From: an uncultured Aquimarina sp.
GTDB taxonomy: Bacteria; Bacteroidota; Bacteroidia; Flavobacteriales; Flavobacteriaceae
DNA length: 64,000 nt
Direction: 5' to 3'
Assembly (NCBI GenBank): GCA_947492105.1
Contig: CANLMN010000003.1
Span: 1 to 64,000 of the forward strand
Part shown: positions 16,407 through 25,890 of the stretch, in pieces
Layout of the letters: each line of letters begins with the position of its first letter
How positions within the stretch are numbered: position 1 is the first letter of the stretch
The notes under the pieces: generated by a model
What the model was told of the DNA's origin: nothing
The model's database searches: none
What the model saw: only the letters and a program-made list of their open reading frames with translations
Position numbers and translations under genes: made by a program

Positions 16407-18536
16407 ATGAAATTTATTTTCTATTTTGTGCTCTCAATTATTTTGTTTCATTCTTGTAAAAAAAACAACCTTATATTGGAATATCCCCTTGCAAAAAAAG
16501 TAGATAGTGTAGACACCTATTTTGGAACAGCTGTACCAGATCCCTATCGCTGGTTAGAGGATGATCGAAGCGCCGATACCGAAGATTGGGTAAAGGCACA
16601 AAATGAAGTTACATTAGACTATCTAAGTACTATTCCGTATCGTGATTCTTTAAAAAATCGTTTACAAGAGCTTTGGAATTATGAAAAAGTTACAGCACCC
16701 TTTAAAGAAGGTGCTTACACTTACTTTTACAAAAATAATGGATTACAAAATCAATATGTGCTTTATCGATTCAAAAATGAAGGTGATATTCCAGAAGTTT
16801 TTTTGGATCCGAATACTTTTAGCCCAGATGGGACTACATCCTTGGGAAATATCAGTTTTTCGAAAGATGGAAGTTTAGCAGCTTACACAATTTCTGAGGG
16901 GGGGAGTGATTGGCGCAAAGTACGGGTTATGGATACCGATACAAAAGAGCTTGTTGGAGATACTCTTGTGGATGTAAAATTCTCTGGACTTTCGTGGAAA
17001 GGAAATAAAGGATTCTACTATTCTAGTTATGACAAACCCAAAGGAAGTGAACTTTCTGCAAAAACAGATCAACATAAACTGTATTATCATCAATTAGGAA
17101 CTTCTCAAAAAGAAGATCAATTGGTATATGGAGGTACATTGGAGCAGAAGAGGCGTTATGTAACTGGTCGTGTTACAGAAGATGATAAGTATTTGCTAAT
17201 TTCTGCAAGTACAACAACCTCTGGGAATCAATTGCATTTTATGAACCTAGAAGAGGAAAATCCAAAATTAATAACTATCGTAGACAATTTTGATAGTGAT
17301 ACCTATTTGTTGAGTAATCATGAATCCAAATTCTATTTGGTAACAAATAGAGATGCTCCAAACAAAAAGGTTGTTGTGGTGGATGCTACAAATCCAACAC
17401 CTCAAAACTGGAAAGACTTGATTCCCGAAACTAAGAATGTATTAGAAGCCCATACAGCAGGGGAATATATTTTTGCAAAATACATGCTTGCTGCGGTTTC
17501 TCAAGTAAAACAATATGATTATTCAGGTACACTTGTGAGTGATATTAAATTACCGGGGCTCGGAGATGTTCATGGTTTTAATGGTAAAAGAAAAGATACC
17601 AGTGTCTATTTTTCTTTTACAAATTATATTACACCAGGTGACCTTTATGTCTATGACATGAATGAGAAATCACATACATTATATCGAAAATCAAAAATTG
17701 ATTTCGATAGTGATCAATATGTCAGCACTCATGTGTTTTATAATTCAAAGGATGGAACCAAAATTCCGATGACCATTACGCACAAAAAGGGCGTAGAGCT
17801 TGATGGAAAAAATCCTACGATATTATATGGTTATGGAGGCTTCAACATTAGTCTGACGACGAATTTTAGTGTGGCTATGACTGTTTGGATGGAACAAGGA
17901 GGTATTTTTGCAGTTCCTAATCTAAGAGGGGGTGGAGAATTTGGCAAAAAATGGCACGATGCTGGGACCAAAATGCAAAAACAAAACGTTTTTGACGATT
18001 TTATTGCAGCGGGAACCTATTTGATAGATAAAAAGTATACTTCCAATGATTATTTGGCTATTCGAGGTGGATCCAACGGTGGTTTATTGGTTGGAGCTAC
18101 GATGACACAACGACCAGATTTAATAAAAGTAGCCTTGCCAGCGGTGGGCGTCCTTGATATGCTTAGGTATCATACTTTTACTGCCGGTGCTGGTTGGTCG
18201 TATGATTATGGTACAGCAGAAGATTCTAAAGAAATGTTCGAATATCTGAAGAATTATTCTCCAGTTCATTGCTTGAAGAAAAACACTCGGTATCCAGCGA
18301 CTTTGATAACCACTGGCGATCATGATGATCGCGTGGTGCCAGCACATTCTTTTAAATTTGCTGCCACTTTACAAGAATGCCAAACTGGAACAAACCCTAC
18401 ACTGATCCGTATCGAAACAGATGCTGGTCATGGAGCGGGAACTCCTGTGTCCAAAATCATCGAACAATATGCGGATATTTTTGCATTTACTTTACATAAC
18501 ATGGGGTTCGAATCATTGAATAAAAAGAGAAGCTAG
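16407..18536 (+). CDS. Prolyl oligopeptidase family serine peptidase (S9A), lipoprotein
   Basis: 709 residues. A short lipoprotein signal ends FHSC at Cys17. The N-terminal S9 beta-propeller begins DPYRWLEDDRSADTEDWV, and the C-terminal alpha/beta hydrolase domain carries the triad: Ser556 in GGSNGGLL, the aspartate in GDHDDRVVP and the histidine in DAGHGAG. It cleaves short peptides after proline in the periplasm. All key motifs are present and the length matches the family. It stands alone between divergent bglX and a convergent GreA-like gene. Confidence 0.95.
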   Translation: MKFIFYFVLSIILFHSCKKNNLILEYPLAKKVDSVDTYFGTAVPDPYRWLEDDRSADTEDWVKAQNEVTLDYLSTIPYRDSLKNRLQELWNYEKVTAPFKEGAYTYFYKNNGLQNQYVLYRFKNEGDIPEVFLDPNTFSPDGTTSLGNISFSKDGSLAAYTISEGGSDWRKVRVMDTDTKELVGDTLVDVKFSGLSWKGNKGFYYSSYDKPKGSELSAKTDQHKLYYHQLGTSQKEDQLVYGGTLEQKRRYVTGRVTEDDKYLLISASTTTSGNQLHFMNLEEENPKLITIVDNFDSDTYLLSNHESKFYLVTNRDAPNKKVVVVDATNPTPQNWKDLIPETKNVLEAHTAGEYIFAKYMLAAVSQVKQYDYSGTLVSDIKLPGLGDVHGFNGKRKDTSVYFSFTNYITPGDLYVYDMNEKSHTLYRKSKIDFDSDQYVSTHVFYNSKDGTKIPMTITHKKGVELDGKNPTILYGYGGFNISLTTNFSVAMTVWMEQGGIFAVPNLRGGGEFGKKWHDAGTKMQKQNVFDDFIAAGTYLIDKKYTSNDYLAIRGGSNGGLLVGATMTQRPDLIKVALPAVGVLDMLRYHTFTAGAGWSYDYGTAEDSKEMFEYLKNYSPVHCLKKNTRYPATLITTGDHDDRVVPAHSFKFAATLQECQTGTNPTLIRIETDAGHGAGTPVSKIIEQYADIFAFTLHNMGFESLNKKRS

Positions 18537-18624
18537 TATGTTAGTGTGGATTGTAACCAAACACTTTATTGAATAGAAAACAAAAAGTTAGGTTTTTAAT
18601 TTCTACCTACTTAAAGTAATTTGG

Positions 18625-19068
18625 TTAGGTTATTCTTAGAATTTTTTGGGTAATCCCATTAAATGTAATAGTATCGTGTACTTTTTTGCCAATCAGTAAT
18701 TTTCCTATTGGAGTATTGGGAGCGATTGCATATGCTACTTCATTGGCAATTCTTACTTGGCCTATAGAAATAGCTATAAAATAAATAGCATTGGTTGTGT
18801 GTACCAAACTTCCAAGATGCACAATATTTGTTGCATTGGTCAAAGAAATTTTGGATAATATTTTTTGTAATTTTTGAACCTCTGCTAATTGTTTTCCACA
18901 TTTTTCTCGCTCTAATTGCACCATCGCCCGCCCTGTTTCGTGCTTATCTCCTGCCGTACTTTTGGTTTCTGAAGACAAGGCTTCTTGCAAATTAGCAATA
19001 GTATGCTTAAGCCTTTGTAAACGTTCTTCTACATGAGCTACACAGTGCGTATAAATTTGTTCTTTCAT
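18625..19068 (-). CDS. GreA/GreB-like protein
   Basis: 147 residues: an N-terminal helical hairpin (HVEERLQRLKHTIANLQEAL to LAEVQKLQKIL) followed by a GreA/GreB-type C-terminal domain (YFIAISIGQVRI, APNTPIGKLLIGKKVHDTITF). Gre factors rescue backtracked RNA polymerase, but the acidic coiled-coil tip that drives cleavage is not obvious, so this may be a secondary-channel binder of another kind. The start overlaps the end of mtgA by four bases (ATGA), showing translational coupling. Fold assignment is fairly good; the exact role is inferred. Confidence 0.7.
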   Translation of the reverse strand: MKEQIYTHCVAHVEERLQRLKHTIANLQEALSSETKSTAGDKHETGRAMVQLEREKCGKQLAEVQKLQKILSKISLTNATNIVHLGSLVHTTNAIYFIAISIGQVRIANEVAYAIAPNTPIGKLLIGKKVHDTITFNGITQKILRIT

Positions 19069-19757
19069 TTTTCCGGGTTCAGTTCAAAAGTTCCATAGTA
19101 TTGCATCTGTTTTACAATCCATTCTTTCCTTTTTTGTATGTAAGCCGTTGGTGGCTGGGCTTTATATTTGCGTGGATTTGGTAATATTGCAGCTATTGCA
19201 GCAGCTTCAAATTGGGTTACTTTTGCTGGGCTTTTTCCAAACCAATAGTTGGTAGCTGCGGATACACCATAAATTCCATCTCCCATCTCAATACTATTAA
19301 GATATACCTCCAGGATACGCTCTTTTGACCACAATAACTCTATTAAGAAAGTAAAATACGCCTCAAAGGCCTTGCGAATCCAGCTACGAGATGGCCAGAG
19401 AAAAACATTTTTTGCTGTTTGCTGCGAAATTGTACTACCTCCCTTGATATTTTTGCCTGTAGAGTTCTGTCTAAAGGCTTTCTCAATAGCCTTGACATCA
19501 AAACCCTTATGTTTTAGGAATTTCTGATCTTCGGAGCAAATAACCGCAAGTTGCAAGTAGGGCGAAATATGTTCTATCGGTTCCCATTCATGTTCAAATA
19601 CCTTTTCGCCCTGCTGCTGCATGTAACGAAGCGCCATAAGTGGAGTAAAAGGTATCGGAATCCACCGAAAACAGCATGTCAAACAGGCTGATGCGATGAC
19701 AAACCACCCAAGTACCAATAAAACAATACGCAGTAAACGAAGGGACAATGTTCTCAC
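19065..19757 (-). CDS. mtgA: Monofunctional peptidoglycan glycosyltransferase
   Basis: 230 residues with one N-terminal membrane helix (LLRIVLLVLGWFVIASA). The GT51 domain contains CSEDQKFLKHKGFD (catalytic Glu), GGSTISQQTAKN, LWSKERILEVYLNSIEMG and FEAAAIAAILPNPRKY. It polymerises lipid II into glycan strands at the inner membrane and has no transpeptidase domain. Length fits MtgA. It overlaps the GreA-like gene downstream and lies 11 bases after the HopJ-family gene, so the three probably form one transcript. Confidence 0.95.
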   Translation of the reverse strand: MRTLSLRLLRIVLLVLGWFVIASACLTCCFRWIPIPFTPLMALRYMQQQGEKVFEHEWEPIEHISPYLQLAVICSEDQKFLKHKGFDVKAIEKAFRQNSTGKNIKGGSTISQQTAKNVFLWPSRSWIRKAFEAYFTFLIELLWSKERILEVYLNSIEMGDGIYGVSAATNYWFGKSPAKVTQFEAAAIAAILPNPRKYKAQPPTAYIQKRKEWIVKQMQYYGTFELNPEK

Positions 19758-19768
19758 AAAGTAAAGAC

Positions 19769-20122
19769 TTAAGAAACTGCTTTTGCTTGCAGTGCAGATC
19801 CTTCAAAAGTCAATTCATCCCAACTTGACTGCATGAAATTTCGAATGTTTTGATGATCCGTTCCTTGTGGATTGAGCAACACCTCCAAGCGATAATAATC
19901 GCCAAAACAGTGCAAAGTTTCTTCTTTGGTTAGCTGCTCCAATTTGGCAAAGGCAAATATCTTGCACGAACCAGAATTTTGACCTGCTTGATTATAAATT
20001 GAACCATTGGTAAATCCAGTTGGGACAAAACTATAATTAGCATCTATCATCCCCATAGTTTCCTTGAATGTGATATTATGAGGTGTTTGTCGTAATCTTT
20101 GTAAAAAAACTGTCGTATCCAT
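19769..20122 (-). CDS. HopJ type III effector family protein
   Basis: 117 residues. The sequence fits the small HopJ family: a start motif FLQRLRQTPHNITFKETMGMI, NYSFVPTGFTNG, NQAGQNSGSCKIFAFAKL and HCFGDYYRLEVL. The family name comes from a Pseudomonas effector, but these proteins are widespread in free-living marine bacteria without type III secretion, so an effector role is not implied. There is no signal peptide. It is upstream of mtgA with an 11-base gap. The function is unknown. Confidence 0.82.
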   Translation of the reverse strand: MDTTVFLQRLRQTPHNITFKETMGMIDANYSFVPTGFTNGSIYNQAGQNSGSCKIFAFAKLEQLTKEETLHCFGDYYRLEVLLNPQGTDHQNIRNFMQSSWDELTFEGSALQAKAVS

Positions 20123-20347
20123 AAAATAATTTTATTCAATAAATTTATTAAAAAGAATTCATCCTATTGCTTCTGTAGCTTTTTGCTAAAGCATCGATAT
20201 ATGTTACTACTATAAAGGAGATTCAAGGTCATTAAAAAAAAATGAATTCAATGAGTAACAAAAATAGTGTTTCTGATACTAACAATATAGACATTTGTGT
20301 TATTGGTATTACTTTTGTTATAATAGCACTTAATCAAAAGCCTTATT

Positions 20348-20926
20348 ATGAAGAACCTTCTTTTTAGTATTATTTTACTAAGCCTTACTTTTGGAGCCGT
20401 TGCTCAAGAGATTCCATTCCCTAAAAAATTTGAAGTTAAACTCAATACTTTGAACTTGCTGGTTTTTGAGTATCTAGAGATATCCAGTGAATACCTTATC
20501 CATGAAGAGTCTGCTGTTGGGTTGAGTGTTTTGATGAACCTTAATCGGGACTTTACAGATAACGAAGATTTGTTCTTTGGTCGAAAAAGGTCATTTTCTA
20601 TTTCCCCATATTTTAGACAGTATTTTTCTAAAAGTTATGCGAGTGGTTTTTTTCTTGAGGCCTTTGGAATGCTCAATGGGGGGAGTGAATATGATTATGA
20701 ACATGTAATAATTCAGGAAGCATCTGGCAATAGGTTCTCAGGTGAGAATATCAAAACATTTGATTATACTAGTTTTGGTTTTGGACTTTCGATTGGTGGA
20801 AAATGGGTTTCAAAAAGAGGTTTTGTGTTTGAAATTTATTCTGGTCTTGGTAGAAACTTGTTAGGAACGGAGCTAAGTAGTGAGCTTATTACTCGCGGGG
20901 GCATTGGAATAGGGTACAGGTTCTAA
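20348..20926 (+). CDS. DUF3575-like outer membrane beta-barrel protein
   Basis: 192 residues. The signal peptide ends GAVAQ. The body alternates short polar and hydrophobic strands: FEVKLNTLNLLVFEYLEISSEYL, SISPYFRQYF, GFGLSIGGKWV, GFVFEIYSGLGRNLLG. It ends GGIGIGYRF with the terminal Phe usual in outer membrane barrels. This fits the DUF3575 type of small barrel, whose function is unknown. It stands alone, with 222 bases to the MtgA-unit start and 219 to the next gene. Confidence 0.7.
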   Translation: MKNLLFSIILLSLTFGAVAQEIPFPKKFEVKLNTLNLLVFEYLEISSEYLIHEESAVGLSVLMNLNRDFTDNEDLFFGRKRSFSISPYFRQYFSKSYASGFFLEAFGMLNGGSEYDYEHVIIQEASGNRFSGENIKTFDYTSFGFGLSIGGKWVSKRGFVFEIYSGLGRNLLGTELSSELITRGGIGIGYRF

Positions 20927-21145
20927 AAACTTTTAACATTCAGCTATTATACCAATAAGCCTTTCAATTCGTTGTATAAAGGTAGGGTTTAGCATTTCTT
21001 TTATAAACTAGAATTAGATATAGCCATATTATTATTTAATTTTCTTTAGATATTGAAGTTAAAGAGATCTCCTATTATTAATAGAGATCAAGAAAAGTTG
21101 CAAGCCAATATTTTATAACAAATTCATAAAAAACCATTAATCCTT

Positions 21146-21721
21146 ATGAAAACGATATACCATATCCTTGTTTTTTCCTTTTTATTCGTCTCGTGTTCTA
21201 GTGATGATGCTAATGGAGATACGGTTGGAACAGAAGAGCCAATAAATGTTCAGGAGCAAAAATTGATAGCAACTTGGAATTTAACAAACTTCGAATTTAT
21301 TCAAGAAAGGGGAGTTGTCAAATCTGGAATTCTTGAAACACCACTTACATTTACTTCAAAAGGTTCTGATTATAATTTTACGTATAAATTTTCTGATAAT
21401 CCAAAAAAATCAGAATCCGAAGGCAGCTTTACTATAAAAAGTAGTGCAACAGTAGGACCGCAAGAGACACCTATAGAGGATGAGGTTATTAGTACAAATG
21501 GAGAAGTTGTCGAAGGAGCTTGGGAGCTTTTGGAGGGAAATAAAATTCAGATTATCGAAAGTGGAGAAACTAAAGTTTTTGAAATAATTACATTATCGGA
21601 CAGCACTCTACAAATGAGAACAGAATCTTTAAATGAAGATGATGTTGATTTGGACGATACAATGGCTGCTGATATTGATTTGGAGTTAGAGGGATACTAT
21701 GTTTTCACCTTTATGAAATAA
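21146..21721 (+). CDS. Hypothetical lipoprotein, lipocalin-like
   Basis: 191 residues. The lipoprotein signal ends FVSC, followed by SSDDANGD. After a linker the sequence QKLIATWNLTNFEF resembles the opening strand of lipocalin-like Bacteroidota lipoproteins. Later strands (YNFTYKFSDN, NKIQIIESGETKVFEII, YYVFTFMK) suit a small beta-barrel. No catalytic motif is visible and no function can be assigned. A P-family repeat and a shared terminator separate it from the convergent accC. Confidence 0.6.
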   Translation: MKTIYHILVFSFLFVSCSSDDANGDTVGTEEPINVQEQKLIATWNLTNFEFIQERGVVKSGILETPLTFTSKGSDYNFTYKFSDNPKKSESEGSFTIKSSATVGPQETPIEDEVISTNGEVVEGAWELLEGNKIQIIESGETKVFEIITLSDSTLQMRTESLNEDDVDLDDTMAADIDLELEGYYVFTFMK

Positions 21722-21739
21722 ATGCGTATAAAATTGTGC

Positions 21740-21837
21740 TATACCAATAAAAATGTAATTGTTGGCAAAATATTTTGAACTATAAAATTTAAGTATAGCG
21801 GTGGCTACGGTTCAATTTTCAGTGAAAAAATAGCAAA
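21740..21837 (+). repeat. P-family palindromic repeat, copy 2 (right end missing)
   Basis: Starts TATACCAATAAAAATGTAAT and keeps the centre GCGGTGGCTACGGTTCAATT, then stops after GTGAAAAAATAGCA where the accC terminator begins. About 98 bp, between convergent genes. Confidence 0.7.
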
Positions 21838-21873
21838 TAAAGAAGCCCGAAATTTTCACTTCGGGCTTCTTTA
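21838..21873. terminator. Bidirectional terminator between the lipoprotein gene and accC
   Basis: Stem AAAGAAGCCCGAA with TTCGGGCTTCTTT, loop ATTTTCAC, flanked by A and T runs. It ends accC (minus) and can serve the plus-strand lipoprotein gene. Confidence 0.9.
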
Positions 21874-21878
21874 TTTAC

Positions 21879-23216
21879 TTATTTCATCTCAAAGTCTTCC
21901 ATAAACTTTGTAGTGTAATTTCCACGTATATAATCATCATGATCCATTAATTGGCGATGAAAAGGTATGGTAGTCTTTACGCCTTCGATAACAAACTCAT
22001 CCAAGGCACGCTTCATTTTGTTAATAGCTTCATCCCTTGTTTGCGCTGTCGTAATTAACTTTGCAATCATTGAATCATAGTTTGGAGGAATCATATACCC
22101 ACTGTATACATGTGTGTCTATTCGTACTCCGTGCCCTCCCGGAGCGTGTAAATTCGTAATCTTACCTGGTGAAGGTCTAAAATCGTTATACGGATCTTCT
22201 GCATTAATTCTACACTCGATAGAGTGAAGTTTTGGGAAATAATTTTTTCCAGAAATAGGAACTCCTGCAGCGACCAAAATTTGTTCACGAATCAGGTCGT
22301 AATTCACAACCTCTTCCGTTATAGGATGTTCAACTTGTATTCTGGTATTCATTTCCATGAAATAGAAATTTCTATGTTTGTCTACCAAAAACTCAACAGT
22401 ACCTGCTCCCTCATATTTGATATGTTCTGCAGCTTTTATTGCTGCTTCACCCATATCATTTCGGAGTTGATCCGTCATGAATGGAGAAGGTGTTTCTTCT
22501 GTAAGCTTTTGATGACGTCTTTGGATAGAACAATCCCTTTCAGATAAATGACAAGCTTTGCCTCTACTATCTCCAACCACTTGTATCTCTATATGTCGTG
22601 GTTCTTCGATAAGTTTTTCCAAGTACATGCCATCATTTCCAAAAGCAGCAGCGGCTTCTTGTCTTGCAGAGTCCCATGCATCCTTAAGATTTTCTTTTTT
22701 CCAAACAGCGCGCATCCCTTTACCTCCACCACCTGCGGTAGCTTTGAGCATTACGGGATATCCCATCTTTTTGGCTATTTTCTCTGCTTCGTCAAAATCA
22801 GCTAACAAGCCATCACTACCAGGAATACAAGGTACACCAGCGGCTTCCATTGTTGCTCTGGCACTAGCTTTGTCTCCCATTCGGTCAATCATGTCTGCAC
22901 TGGCACCAATAAATTTGATTTCATGTTCTTCACAGATTTTAGAAAACTTAGAGTTCTCTGCCAAGAAACCGTATCCAGGATGGATAGCATCAGCATTAGT
23001 AATCTCTGCTGCAGCAATGATATTGGCAATTTTGAGATAGGATTCGCTACTAGGAGCGGGACCTATACAAACAGCTTCGTCCGCAAAGCGTACGTGTAGA
23101 CTTTCGGCATCCACAGTAGAATATACTGCAACCGTTTTAATTCCCATTTCCTTGCAAGTTCGAATTACACGTAGTGCAATCTCTCCTCTATTCGCAATTA
23201 GTATTTTTTTAAACAT
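21879..23216 (-). CDS. accC: Acetyl-CoA carboxylase, biotin carboxylase subunit
   Basis: 445 residues from ATG 23216 ([17 protein letters not shown]), chosen because family members start there; an in-frame ATG 33 bases upstream adds residues without family support. It carboxylates biotin on AccB using ATP and bicarbonate, the first half-reaction of malonyl-CoA synthesis. ATP-grasp motifs are present: [56 protein letters not shown]. It is last in the fabH-accB-accC unit, 90 bases after accB. Confidence 0.97.
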   Translation of the reverse strand: MFKKILIANRGEIALRVIRTCKEMGIKTVAVYSTVDAESLHVRFADEAVCIGPAPSSESYLKIANIIAAAEITNADAIHPGYGFLAENSKFSKICEEHEIKFIGASADMIDRMGDKASARATMEAAGVPCIPGSDGLLADFDEAEKIAKKMGYPVMLKATAGGGGKGMRAVWKKENLKDAWDSARQEAAAAFGNDGMYLEKLIEEPRHIEIQVVGDSRGKACHLSERDCSIQRRHQKLTEETPSPFMTDQLRNDMGEAAIKAAEHIKYEGAGTVEFLVDKHRNFYFMEMNTRIQVEHPITEEVVNYDLIREQILVAAGVPISGKNYFPKLHSIECRINAEDPYNDFRPSPGKITNLHAPGGHGVRIDTHVYSGYMIPPNYDSMIAKLITTAQTRDEAINKMKRALDEFVIEGVKTTIPFHRQLMDHDDYIRGNYTTKFMEDFEMK

Positions 23217-23306
23217 AACTTTCAAAAAATTAAAAATTTCAAATTCCAAACACGTAACACTATCCTATATTATTCCAGCGTTTGTGTATTGGAGTTTTAA
23301 AATGGG

Positions 23307-23792
23307 TTATGATGGATCTACAAGGAATAGAGGTTGGTCAAATTCTACAGGAGAGGCTTCGTCTACCAATATTTTAACAACTTTTCCAGAAACTTCACTT
23401 TCTATTTCATTAAAAAGTTTCATTGCTTCTATAATACAAAGGACATCACCCTCTTTGATCTCATCGCCGACTTCCATGAAATTAGGCTTGTCTGGAGATG
23501 GTTTTCTATAGAATGTCCCAATTATTGGAGATTTTACTGTAATATAATTGTCACTTTCTGTTGTCTCTGTCTCAGTTGGCGCTGGCGCTACTGGTGCTGC
23601 TACTGGTACAACAGGAGTTTCTGGAACTACTGCAGGTGCTGCGTTTACAGGTATGTGTTGTACGTATGTAGCTTCTTTATCTTCTGATCCTGTTCTTATC
23701 GTGATCTTAACATCATCCATTTCTAGCTTTACTTCGCTAGCCCCGGACTTAGCTACAAATTTAATGAGATTCTGAATTTCTTTTAAATCCAT
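23307..23792 (-). CDS. accB: Acetyl-CoA carboxylase, biotin carboxyl carrier protein
   Basis: 161 residues. A short N-terminal helical region is followed by a Pro/Ala/Val-rich flexible linker (residues 48-75) and a biotinyl domain with EAMKLFNEIE; Lys125 is the biotin attachment site. The usual motif is EAMKM, and Leu after the lysine is common in Bacteroidota. It carries carboxybiotin between AccC and the carboxyltransferase, which is not in this window. It follows fabH by 66 bases. Confidence 0.97.
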   Translation of the reverse strand: MDLKEIQNLIKFVAKSGASEVKLEMDDVKITIRTGSEDKEATYVQHIPVNAAPAVVPETPVVPVAAPVAPAPTETETTESDNYITVKSPIIGTFYRKPSPDKPNFMEVGDEIKEGDVLCIIEAMKLFNEIESEVSGKVVKILVDEASPVEFDQPLFLVDPS

Positions 23793-23858
23793 GATATTTT
23801 AGCTTGTGGTGGTTAGTAATAATAGAATTATTTGTTTTTTTGATCTTTTACTTAAATA

Positions 23859-24860
23859 TTAGAGCGGGTTATACGCCCATTTCAAATAAATTGACCCCCA
23901 AGTGAAACCGCCTCCAAAAGAAGCAAACACTAGGTTGTCGCCTTTCTTGAATTTCTTTTCAAAATCATTCAACAACAAGGGTATTGTTGCAGACGTTGTG
24001 TTTCCATATCGATGAATATTCATCAATACCTTTTTTTCATCAGTAAGCCCCATACGTCGAGCCGTAGCATCGATAATACGTTTATTTGCTTGATGCGCGA
24101 CTAGCCAGTCTACGTCGTCATGATTTAGTTTATTGCGTTCCATAATATTAGCACTTGCATCGGCCATACTTGATACAGCATATTTAAATACTGTCTTGCC
24201 ATCTTGATGTACAAAATGCTGTTTATTTGCAACGGTTTGCTCTGATGCAGGTAATAGTGATCCTCCTGCTTCCATTCTAAGAAAATGGCGCCCAACGCCA
24301 TCACTACGTAAGTATTCGTCTTGTACGCCTAAACCTTCTTCATTAGGTTCAAAGAGTGCAGCACCGCCACCATCTCCAAAAATAATGCAAGTAGTACGAT
24401 CTGTATAATCAATAATTGTAGACATTTTATCAGCGCCTACCAAAAGAACTTTTTTGTAACGACCTGATTGTATATAAGCTGCTGCAGTTGACATGCCATA
24501 CAAAAAACTAGAGCATGCCGCTGATAAGTCATAACCAAATGCATTAATGGCGCCGATCTCGGTAGCTACGTATGCGGCTGTTGAGGCAACTGCCATATCT
24601 GGTGTTGCTGTTGCTAGAATAACTAGATCAATCTCTTTGGGATTTAAGTTATTCTTGTTAATTAGGTCTTGTGCAGCTTGGATACCTAGATAGGAAGTTC
24701 CTTTATCTGCATCCTTTAATATTCGTCTTTCTTTAATGCCAGTACGAGATGTTATCCATTCGTCATTGGTATCGACCATGGTTTCCAAAATTTCGTTGGT
24801 CAACACATAATCTGGCACATAAGCTCCTACAGCTGTGATTGCTGCTGTGATATTCCCCAT
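23859..24860 (-). CDS. fabH: 3-oxoacyl-[acyl-carrier-protein] synthase III
   Basis: 333 residues. It condenses acetyl-CoA (or branched acyl-CoA) with malonyl-ACP to start fatty acid synthesis. The catalytic triad is visible: Cys116 in SAACSSFLYG, His256 in VAHQANKRI and Asn287 in RYGNTTSAT. NDEWITSRTGIKERR at about residue 32 is typical. It precedes accB and accC, so initiation and malonyl-CoA supply are encoded together. It lies downstream of rpmF but after that gene's terminator. Confidence 0.97.
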   Translation of the reverse strand: MGNITAAITAVGAYVPDYVLTNEILETMVDTNDEWITSRTGIKERRILKDADKGTSYLGIQAAQDLINKNNLNPKEIDLVILATATPDMAVASTAAYVATEIGAINAFGYDLSAACSSFLYGMSTAAAYIQSGRYKKVLLVGADKMSTIIDYTDRTTCIIFGDGGGAALFEPNEEGLGVQDEYLRSDGVGRHFLRMEAGGSLLPASEQTVANKQHFVHQDGKTVFKYAVSSMADASANIMERNKLNHDDVDWLVAHQANKRIIDATARRMGLTDEKKVLMNIHRYGNTTSATIPLLLNDFEKKFKKGDNLVFASFGGGFTWGSIYLKWAYNPL

Positions 24861-24980
24861 ATCGCTTTATTAGTAGGTTAAAAATTGGCAAAAAATGCTC
24901 AAAATTTAACAAAATGAATACGTTTTATGTAACTATGATGCAAAGTAAGCTGATTTTGTGTCAAAATCAACAAAAAACAA

Positions 24981-25009
24981 AAAAAACGCTCAAACCTGAG
25001 CGCTTTTTT
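24981..25009. terminator. Terminator downstream of rpmF
   Basis: Six-bp stem CGCTCA/TGAGCG (24987-24992 with 24997-25002), preceded by an A-run and followed by CTTTTTT. On the minus strand it ends the DUF177-rpmF transcript and separates it from fabH. Confidence 0.8.
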
Positions 25010-25029
25010 ACTATTTCTAGAGCAATTAC

Positions 25030-25230
25030 TTAAGCAACAATTTCTTCTTCCGTGTTGTCAATAAGTACTTGTCCTCTGTAATATAATTTTCCTTCATGCC
25101 AGTGCGCTCTATGGTAGAGATGCGCTTCACCCGTTGTTGGATCGATACCAACCTGCGGTGCAGTAGCCTTATAGTGCGTTCTTCTCTTATCTCTTCTGGT
25201 CTTCGATATTTTTCTCTTAGGATGCGCCAT
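25030..25230 (-). CDS. rpmF: 50S ribosomal protein L32
   Basis: 66 residues beginning [21 protein letters not shown], the standard L32 N-terminus. The four zinc-binding cysteines of some L32 proteins are absent; this is the Cys-free type common in Bacteroidota. It follows the DUF177 gene by 8 bases, the widely conserved yceD-rpmF arrangement, and precedes fatty acid genes as in many bacteria. Confidence 0.97.
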   Translation of the reverse strand: MAHPKRKISKTRRDKRRTHYKATAPQVGIDPTTGEAHLYHRAHWHEGKLYYRGQVLIDNTEEEIVA

Positions 25231-25238
25231 TTTTATTC

Positions 25239-25778
25239 TTATTTATCGTTTAATAAATTCTTTAATTTATTCCACCTTGGATCAATATCCTCAGTGTCTT
25301 CATTCTGTTGTTTTTCTCCAGGGTGTAATTCTTCTAATTTTTCAAGTATCTCAGAATCTAAAGTTCCATCAGTTACACCTGGATGCACTCGTTTTGACGG
25401 AACCGCCAAGACAATTGCCTCGTAGATGTATTGTTGTACATTTAATTCATATTCGCCATATGGGATAATTAGAATTTCTTCATTGTCATCCATATATTCT
25501 GCTCCAAATTTTACAATTAAGTCTAACTCGGTTTCAATAGGCAAATCAAAAGGTTCATTAGTAACATCACATGCTACATTAATTGTTCCTACTGCGTTGA
25601 ATGTTAGTTCAAATAAGGTTGTTTTTTTTACAAACTCTAGAACCACAGTAATTTTGGAACTATTGAACTCTTCATACTCAAAATGTTCAAAGAACGCATT
25701 GTCTATCTCGTATTCAAAATGATGGACACCTTCTTTAAGTCCAACAAAAGGAATTGTAAACGCTTTTAATGGTTTCAT
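25239..25778 (-). CDS. DUF177 (YceD-like) protein
   Basis: 179 residues from ATG 25778 ([17 protein letters not shown]); a longer in-frame start 48 bases upstream lacks family support. The central segment ([28 protein letters not shown]) matches DUF177, and the tail ends [14 protein letters not shown], typical of the family. YceD proteins sit before rpmF and affect 23S rRNA maturation in plants and bacteria. The usual second CxxC-type pair is reduced here to a single Cys. Confidence 0.88.
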   Translation of the reverse strand: MKPLKAFTIPFVGLKEGVHHFEYEIDNAFFEHFEYEEFNSSKITVVLEFVKKTTLFELTFNAVGTINVACDVTNEPFDLPIETELDLIVKFGAEYMDDNEEILIIPYGEYELNVQQYIYEAIVLAVPSKRVHPGVTDGTLDSEILEKLEELHPGEKQQNEDTEDIDPRWNKLKNLLNDK

Positions 25779-25890
25779 GATGACAACATTTTCAAACACC
25801 TTATGGATAAACAAAGGCGGTCGCAAAGATAATAAAAAAAACTAATTATCAACTTTTTATTAACAAAAAAATAGCAAGCTGTTTTTTTTA

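Noticed and set aside
19769-20122. Type III secretion effector
   Set aside because: HopJ-family proteins are common in marine bacteria without type III secretion and nothing else of such a system is in the window.
20927-21145. Hairpin GATCTC/GAGATC near 21064-21090
   Set aside because: The stem is short with a bulge and no T-run follows on the plus strand, so I did not call it a terminator.
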